Shown piece after piece: positions 57,297 through 64,000 of a DNA stretch of 64,000 nt (positions within the stretch are counted from its first letter, which is position 1; the number at the start of each line of letters is the position of its first letter). Source of the stretch: Sporosarcina sp. Te-1. GTDB lineage: Bacteria > Bacillota > Bacilli > Bacillales_A > Planococcaceae. The notes beneath the pieces were generated by a model. The model made no database searches. It had not been told where the DNA came from and saw nothing but the letters and a program-made list of their open reading frames with translations. The stretch lies in the NCBI RefSeq assembly GCF_017498505.1, contig NZ_CP071798.1, positions 3,021,001 through 3,085,000 on the forward strand. The letters are read 5' to 3'. The translations under genes and the position numbers were made by a program.

Positions 57297-58736
57297 ATGG
57301 AAACTCGGCAACTGGATTATGAAACTGCAATGATGACGAGAGAGGCATTTTTTTATGCGTACAAGACGGTGGCCGGCGAGACGGAACGGCATCTACTGCT
57401 GGAAAGCGGCCGTTCTGGCAAGTTATGCATCGCGGGTATTAACCCACTCGTTACCTTGCAGGCATCCGAAGGCTCGTTGGAAGCAACTTGGCGGGACGGC
57501 ACAGTGGAAAGCAGGGCAGGGGAAGATCCGCTGGAATCAATCGAGTCATTTCTCGGCACATTTGGAATTAGTGGTTCTTTGCCTGAGCTGCCTGAATTTC
57601 AGGGTGGAGCGATCGGATTCATCAGTTATGATTATGTCCGCAGGTACGAGGCGTTGCCGTCTGTTGCGATAAACGATTTGGAGACGCCGGATCTCCACTT
57701 TTATTTGTTTGACCAGTGGGCGGTACTCGATATGGAGACCGAACAGGTTTATTTTATGGCTTTGCCAGATCGCGGAATATGTCCGATGCAGATGAAGGAA
57801 AAATGGTTGGAGGCTGCGGCGAAAGGGTTGGAAGCCAGAAAGTTCGGCATGCAGGAGAAAGCAGTTCCGACAGCGGTGCCCGAAGAGATCCGCGTTTCTG
57901 TGGATGCAAAGCAATTTGAACGGATGGTAGTAGAAGTCCAGCAATATATCGAATTGGGAGACGTAGAGCAGGTGAATCTGTCCGTCCGCCAATCAGCGCC
58001 ACTGCATGCCGATCCATTGGATATGTATGAGGCGTTGCGCGCTATCAACCCTTCCCCATATATGGCTTCCATTGGTTCGCCTGATTTTGCTGTTGTGTCC
58101 GGTTCGCCTGAACTGCTCTTGAAAAAGCGCGGCGACGTCGTAAGTACTAGACCGATCGGAGGAACTCGGCCTAGAGGGAAAGACGAAGCGGAAGATCGGG
58201 CGTTGGAAGCGGAGTTGCTATCTAATACGAAAGAGACGAAAGAGCATAAAATGCTAGTTGACGTGGAGCTGGATGACTTCAGCCGGATCTGCGCTGAGGA
58301 GACTGTGGAGACGGATGAGTTCATGGTCATCGAAAAATATTCGCATGTCATGCATTTAGTGTCCAATTTGCGAGGAGTGGTAAGACAGGACCAGACAAAC
58401 TCGGATGTTATCCGGGGCGTCTTTCCTGGAGGGTCGATTACCGGAGCTCCTAAAGTCCGTACGATGGAACTGATCGAGGAACTGGAACCGACGCGGAGAG
58501 GGTTATATACAGGATCGATCGGATGGATCGGTTTCAATGGCGATCTGGACTTGAACATTGTCATCCGCACAGCGTACATAAAAGGCGGAGAGGTGTTCAT
58601 ACAAGCAGGTGCCGGGCTCGTGTCGGATTCTATCCCGAAAGCGGAGTATATCGAGTCATTGAACAAAGCGAACGCGTTGTGGCAGGCAAAAGAAATGGCG
58701 GAAGCTGACCGAGTGAAAAAAGCCATGCTGCTATGA
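57297..58736 (+). CDS. pabB: aminodeoxychorismate synthase component I
   Basis: Converts chorismate to 4-amino-4-deoxychorismate for folate. The 479-residue protein has the chorismate-binding fold: PIGGTRPRG, SGSPELLLK, DELDDFSRICAEE-type acidic site, GGSITGAPKV and GAGLVSDSIP. ATG 57297 with GAAGGAG upstream; an open frame starts 99 bp earlier in the leader. The glutamine amidotransferase gene pabA, normally between pabB and pabC, is absent: pabC starts inside the pabB stop (ATGA). Either TrpG substitutes, or pabA lies elsewhere, or ammonia is used. Confidence 0.9.
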   Translation: METRQLDYETAMMTREAFFYAYKTVAGETERHLLLESGRSGKLCIAGINPLVTLQASEGSLEATWRDGTVESRAGEDPLESIESFLGTFGISGSLPELPEFQGGAIGFISYDYVRRYEALPSVAINDLETPDLHFYLFDQWAVLDMETEQVYFMALPDRGICPMQMKEKWLEAAAKGLEARKFGMQEKAVPTAVPEEIRVSVDAKQFERMVVEVQQYIELGDVEQVNLSVRQSAPLHADPLDMYEALRAINPSPYMASIGSPDFAVVSGSPELLLKKRGDVVSTRPIGGTRPRGKDEAEDRALEAELLSNTKETKEHKMLVDVELDDFSRICAEETVETDEFMVIEKYSHVMHLVSNLRGVVRQDQTNSDVIRGVFPGGSITGAPKVRTMELIEELEPTRRGLYTGSIGWIGFNGDLDLNIVIRTAYIKGGEVFIQAGAGLVSDSIPKAEYIESLNKANALWQAKEMAEADRVKKAMLL

Positions 58737-59578
58737 TCTGTTGGATGAACGGTACTGTCTATCGAACGGAGGAACTTAACATTTCCCCGCTTGATCACGG
58801 TTTCTTATACGGTGTCGGTTTTTTCGAGACGTTCCGGACATACGGCGGCAAGGTGTTTTTATTCAAAGAGCATATGGCCAGACTGCGATCGGCTTTGAAT
58901 GAATATCACATCTCATTTCCTTATTCGGATGCTGATATGAAAGATGCGATTCAAATCTTGACGGAGAGCGCAAACGGAGAGGACGGTTATTTCCGTTTGA
59001 ATGTTTCTGCGGGCGCACATGAAATCGGATTGGCTCCGTCAACGTACGATACGCCGAATGTCATGTTATTTCGGAAGGCGTTGTTGAAAACTGAAAGAGG
59101 GACGGAAAAGGAGGCATTGTGGCTTTCGACGCCCCGAAACATGCCTGAAACAGGGGTGCGGCATAAATCGCATGCGTTCCTGAATAATGTTCATGGACGA
59201 TTGGAAGTATCAAGTTTGCGAGATCAGGAAGGTCTATTTTTGACTCCGGATGGTTTTGTGGCGGAAGGTGTGACGTCCAACGTGTTCTGGGTGAAAAATG
59301 GGTGTCTCTTTACCCCGGCAGTCGGAACAGGTATTCTCCCAGGGACAACACGGGCTTTTATTATCCAACATGCACATCGTGCGGGGTTGGAGGTGGTGGA
59401 AGGTTATTTCAGGCAGAAGGAGCTGGAAGCTGCCGAGGAAGTGTTCGTCACAAATGCTATACAGGAGATCGTCCCCATCCGATGTATCGGGGCATATGGG
59501 TTTGCTGGAAATGAGGGGCTTTATTACAAACGATTGCGCCAGATCTATAAGGAAGCAATCGAAGCGATAGAGGAGTGA
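58733..59578 (+). CDS. pabC: 4-amino-4-deoxychorismate lyase
   Basis: PLP-dependent class IV aminotransferase that releases p-aminobenzoate. The 281-residue protein has ISPLDHGFLYGVGFFETFR at the N terminus, the PLP lysine in RHKSHAFLNN, and EGVTSNVFWV. Overlaps pabB (ATGA) and is followed by folP with overlap, showing an operon. A branched-chain or D-amino-acid aminotransferase is the alternative, but the context settles it. Confidence 0.93.
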   Translation: MICWMNGTVYRTEELNISPLDHGFLYGVGFFETFRTYGGKVFLFKEHMARLRSALNEYHISFPYSDADMKDAIQILTESANGEDGYFRLNVSAGAHEIGLAPSTYDTPNVMLFRKALLKTERGTEKEALWLSTPRNMPETGVRHKSHAFLNNVHGRLEVSSLRDQEGLFLTPDGFVAEGVTSNVFWVKNGCLFTPAVGTGILPGTTRAFIIQHAHRAGLEVVEGYFRQKELEAAEEVFVTNAIQEIVPIRCIGAYGFAGNEGLYYKRLRQIYKEAIEAIEE

Positions 59579-59583
59579 CAACT

Positions 59584-60432
59584 GTGGAATTAACATATGC
59601 GAATGAAGTGTACCAATTTGGCCGTACAGAATTTGATTTTAAAAAAGAGACGGTTGTTATGGGTATCCTGAATGTGACGCCGGATTCATTTTCTGACGGC
59701 GGAAAGTACGGGCAGATCGACATGGCACTGCGTCATGCGGAAGAGATGCTTCGAGATGGAGCGAAAATTATTGATATAGGCGGGGAATCCACTCGTCCTG
59801 GCCACAAGCCCGTTTCCTTGGAGGAAGAATTGGAGCGGACAATCCCAGTGATTGAAGTGCTGGCGAGAGAGCTTGGTTGTGTCATCTCCATTGACACATA
59901 CAAAGCTAAAGTGGCCGAAGAGGCATTGAAAGCGGGAGCCCATATTATCAATGATATATGGGGGGGCAAGCGGGAGCCGGCAATTGCAAATGTAGCGGCG
60001 AAGTACGGAGCTCCGATCATCTTAATGCACAACCGGGAACAGGCTGTTTACCAAGACCCTTTCATGGATGAAGTCATCCGTGACTTGGAAGAGAGTGTAG
60101 AGATTGCAATACAGGCAGGAGTGCCGCGGGGCAATATTTGGTTGGACCCTGGGATTGGCTTTGCGAAAGATACGCAGCAAAATGTCTGGACAATGCAAGG
60201 ATTACGCAGGATTTCAGATTTAGGCTATCCAGTCCTTCTTGGAACGTCGCGCAAGTCGATGATCGGTACGATACTTGGACTGCCCGTGGATGAGCGGCTG
60301 GAAGGAACAGGTGCTACCGTTTGCTACGGAATCGACAACGGCTGTCATATTATGCGTGTGCATGATGTAAAAGAAGTGGCGCGTATGACTAAAATGATGG
60401 ATGTCTTGGCAAATAAAATGGCGGTTGTGTAA
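59584..60432 (+). CDS. folP: dihydropteroate synthase
   Basis: Condenses p-aminobenzoate with dihydropterin pyrophosphate; sulfonamide target. The 282-residue protein has MGILNVTPDSFSDGG and DIGGESTRPG signatures, with GTSRKS near the C terminus. I prefer GTG 59584 with AGGAG eight bases upstream; GTG 59575 in the same frame overlaps the pabC stop and is a close alternative. Known as sul in B. subtilis. Confidence 0.94.
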   Translation: MELTYANEVYQFGRTEFDFKKETVVMGILNVTPDSFSDGGKYGQIDMALRHAEEMLRDGAKIIDIGGESTRPGHKPVSLEEELERTIPVIEVLARELGCVISIDTYKAKVAEEALKAGAHIINDIWGGKREPAIANVAAKYGAPIILMHNREQAVYQDPFMDEVIRDLEESVEIAIQAGVPRGNIWLDPGIGFAKDTQQNVWTMQGLRRISDLGYPVLLGTSRKSMIGTILGLPVDERLEGTGATVCYGIDNGCHIMRVHDVKEVARMTKMMDVLANKMAVV

Positions 60433-60445
60433 GGGGGATTAACAC

Positions 60446-60814
60446 ATGGATTATATTCATTTACATGAGATGGAATTTTACGGGTATCACGGTGCGCTTC
60501 CTGAAGAAAACCGGCTAGGCCAGCGCTTTCGGGCTACCGTCTCATTGGCGGTTGATTTGCAAGAGGCCGGCCGGAACGATGATCTAAGCAAAACGGTGAA
60601 TTACGCGGAAGTATACGAATTGTGCAAGTCGGTCGTGGAAGGGCAGCCTTTTCAGTTGATCGAAGCGGTCGCGGAAGAGATTGCAACGCAAGTATTACGC
60701 GCTTTCATGGATAAAGTGACAGGCGTCCGGGTTGTTCTCGTGAAGCCAGATCCCCCGATTCCGGGTCACTACGCAGCTGTTTCCGTTGATATCACAAGGG
60801 GGCGTTTTGAATGA
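60446..60814 (+). CDS. folB: dihydroneopterin aldolase
   Basis: Cleaves dihydroneopterin to hydroxymethyldihydropterin. The 122-residue protein carries FYGYHGALPEENRLGQRF and the catalytic lysine region in VLVKPDPPIPGHY. ATG 60446 with AAGGGGG upstream. Overlaps folK by four bases. Confidence 0.95.
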   Translation: MDYIHLHEMEFYGYHGALPEENRLGQRFRATVSLAVDLQEAGRNDDLSKTVNYAEVYELCKSVVEGQPFQLIEAVAEEIATQVLRAFMDKVTGVRVVLVKPDPPIPGHYAAVSVDITRGRFE

Positions 60815-61329
60815 ACACTGCTTATATTTCGATCGGTTCCAATATCGGGGACCGGCTGCATCAATTAATGGATGCAGTCCGTTCCTTGCAAGGGAATGAT
60901 GGGATTACGGTGGTCAATCTTTCGTCGGTGTATGAAACTATTCCGGTAGGGTATACCGAACAAAGTGACTTTCTAAATCTAGTAGTGATGGTGGAAACGA
61001 CCCTAAGTGCACAGGACTTACTTTCGGTATGTCAAAAAATCGAGAATGAACAAGGACGTGTTCGAACGATCAGATGGGGTCCCCGGACGGTAGACCTTGA
61101 CATTTTGCTTTATAATAACGACAATATTGAATCAGAGAACTTACTCGTACCCCATCCGCGGATGCGTGAGAGAGCCTTCGTCCTCATTCCGTTGCTTGAA
61201 TTGGCGCCTCTTATCGAACATCCGGTGACGGGATTGCCTTTTGCAGCAGCGCCCGCTGTATTGGACAGCGGAGTTGTACGTTGGATGGAAGCGAAGCGAC
61301 TAGTTGACTTTTGGCGCAAGCCGGAATAA
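60811..61329 (+). CDS. folK: HPPK: 2-amino-4-hydroxy-6-hydroxymethyldihydropteridine diphosphokinase
   Basis: Transfers pyrophosphate to 6-hydroxymethyldihydropterin. The 172-residue protein has SIGSNIGDRLHQL at the start and GPRTVDLDILLY, then VPHPRMRERAFVLIPL. Last gene of the folate operon. In B. subtilis yazB and dusB follow before lysS; neither is seen here. Confidence 0.95.
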   Translation: MNTAYISIGSNIGDRLHQLMDAVRSLQGNDGITVVNLSSVYETIPVGYTEQSDFLNLVVMVETTLSAQDLLSVCQKIENEQGRVRTIRWGPRTVDLDILLYNNDNIESENLLVPHPRMRERAFVLIPLLELAPLIEHPVTGLPFAAAPAVLDSGVVRWMEAKRLVDFWRKPE

Positions 61330-61372
61330 AGGGTTTCTTCTATTACGGTGTATATGTGTGTGAAGGATGAAT

Positions 61373-61404
61373 AAAAGCCGTCATCAATCGTGGCGGCTTT
61401 TTTT
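61373..61404 (+). terminator. terminator after folK
   Basis: Stem AAAAGCCGTCA with TGGCGGCTTTT (one wobble), 7-nt loop, then a T run. Confidence 0.85.
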
Positions 61405-61473
61405 ACATAGGCACTTTGTGTACAATAAGGTTATGCCATAGGTGTAAGGTACGAACAATGGATAAAGGAGTGA

Positions 61474-62973
<1,500 letters not shown>

Positions 62974-62980
62974 TTGGTTG

Positions 62981-63020
62981 CCCGCATAACAACCGAAATG
63001 CGTTGTTGTGCGGGTTTTTA
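62981..63020 (+). terminator. terminator after lysS
   Basis: Thirteen-bp stem CCCGCATAACAAC/GTTGTTGTGCGGG (one wobble), 8-nt loop, then TTTTTA. Confidence 0.9.
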
Positions 63021-63061
63021 TAACTCAGCAAGAAAAAACGAATGTTTTTTTAAAATAGGTA

Positions 63062-63090
63062 TTGCAAACAAGTTAGAGAGCTGTTATATT
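63062..63090 (+). promoter_or_regulatory. rRNA promoter P1
   Basis: TTGCAA, 17-nt spacer, TATATT. With P2 it forms the tandem pair typical of Bacillus rRNA operons. Confidence 0.75.
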
Positions 63091-63158
63091 AAATAACGTT
63101 GCACTTCCGATAAACAAAAACAACGAAAAACGATTCAAAAAGAATTTGAAAAAAGTTG

Positions 63159-63187
63159 TTGACAGGAAGTGAACAGAGTGGTAAGAT
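63159..63187 (+). promoter_or_regulatory. rRNA promoter P2
   Basis: TTGACA, 17-nt spacer, TAAGAT, followed by the leader with CCTTGAAAACTGAAC (boxA-like antitermination region) before 16S. Confidence 0.85.
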
Positions 63188-63363
63188 ATAAGAGTTGCTG
63201 CTACGAACGAGCAACGAAATGAACCTTGAAAACTGAACAGCAAAACGTCAACAATAAAGTCGGAACCCGACCCCGTCGGGAAGAAGACAAACATGAATCT
63301 TCGGATTCAAAATTGACATCTTAAATGATGCCAGCAAGAAACTCGAGCTATTCGAATTTCTCT

Positions 63364-64000
<637 letters not shown>

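Noticed and set aside
57749..58798. 349-codon reverse-strand open frame
   Set aside because: Antisense shadow of pabB; serine/threonine-rich and no known family.

Overview
The window is a spore-forming member of the Bacillales, most likely Planococcaceae close to Sporosarcina. Three things point there: the partial 16S rRNA at the right end; the gene order, which follows the origin-proximal region of Bacillus subtilis from metS to the rRNA operon after lysS; and many sporulation genes (sspF, spoVG, fin, spoVT, yabP, yabQ, spoIIE). The species call is from memory of 16S and gene-order patterns, not from a search.

Layout. 0.2-9.9 kb: a reverse-strand TPR gene, then core genes metG, tatD, yabE, rnmV, rsmA, veg, sspF, ispE, purR and ridA. 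9.95-12.2 kb: an insertion relative to B. subtilis between ridA(yabJ) and spoVG. It holds about 26 degenerate copies of a GCTCRTA motif spaced 20-21 bp apart (two DNA turns), then a MarR regulator, a nine-codon leader ORF, a bactofilin-like protein and a small membrane protein. 12.4-21.3 kb: spoVG, glmU, prs, ctc, pth, fin, mfd, spoVT. 21.3-40.1 kb: a large accessory block where B. subtilis goes directly from spoVT to yabM. It begins with a Fur-controlled siderophore-iron uptake locus and continues into AT-richer sequence with transporters, acetyltransferases, an IS3-family element, small lipoproteins, and several broken or partly duplicated genes (csaA-like, asnC-like, MBL hydrolase, tails of an MFS transporter and of the FecCD permease). 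40.2-64 kb: core order resumes with yabM, yabN, rqcP, yabP, yabQ, divIC, yabR, a DinB-like gene, tRNA-Met, spoIIE, tilS, hprT, ftsH, coaX, hslO, a parvulin, cysK, the folate operon, lysS and the rRNA operon with tandem promoters.

Functional logic. The core segments combine translation and RNA maturation (metG, rnmV, rsmA, pth, tilS, lysS, 16S), nucleotide and cell-wall precursors (prs, purR, hprT, glmU, ispE), folate synthesis (pabB-pabC-folP-folB-folK), cell division and quality control (divIC, ftsH, hslO, rqcP) and sporulation. Several promoters match known sigma-factor classes: a sigma-B type before ctc, a sigma-G/F type before spoVT, a sigma-H-like one before spoVG, and near-consensus sigma-A promoters before yabE, veg, yabR, the tRNA and the rRNA.

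Genes expected from B. subtilis order but absent here are yabG, yabS-yabT, pabA, and yazB-dusB. No CRISPR array, prophage or restriction system was seen. The most unusual structures are the helically phased repeat array with its adjoining MarR/bactofilin-like operon, and the mosaic of partial duplications at 31.8-38 kb. Neither is proven to be a new system.
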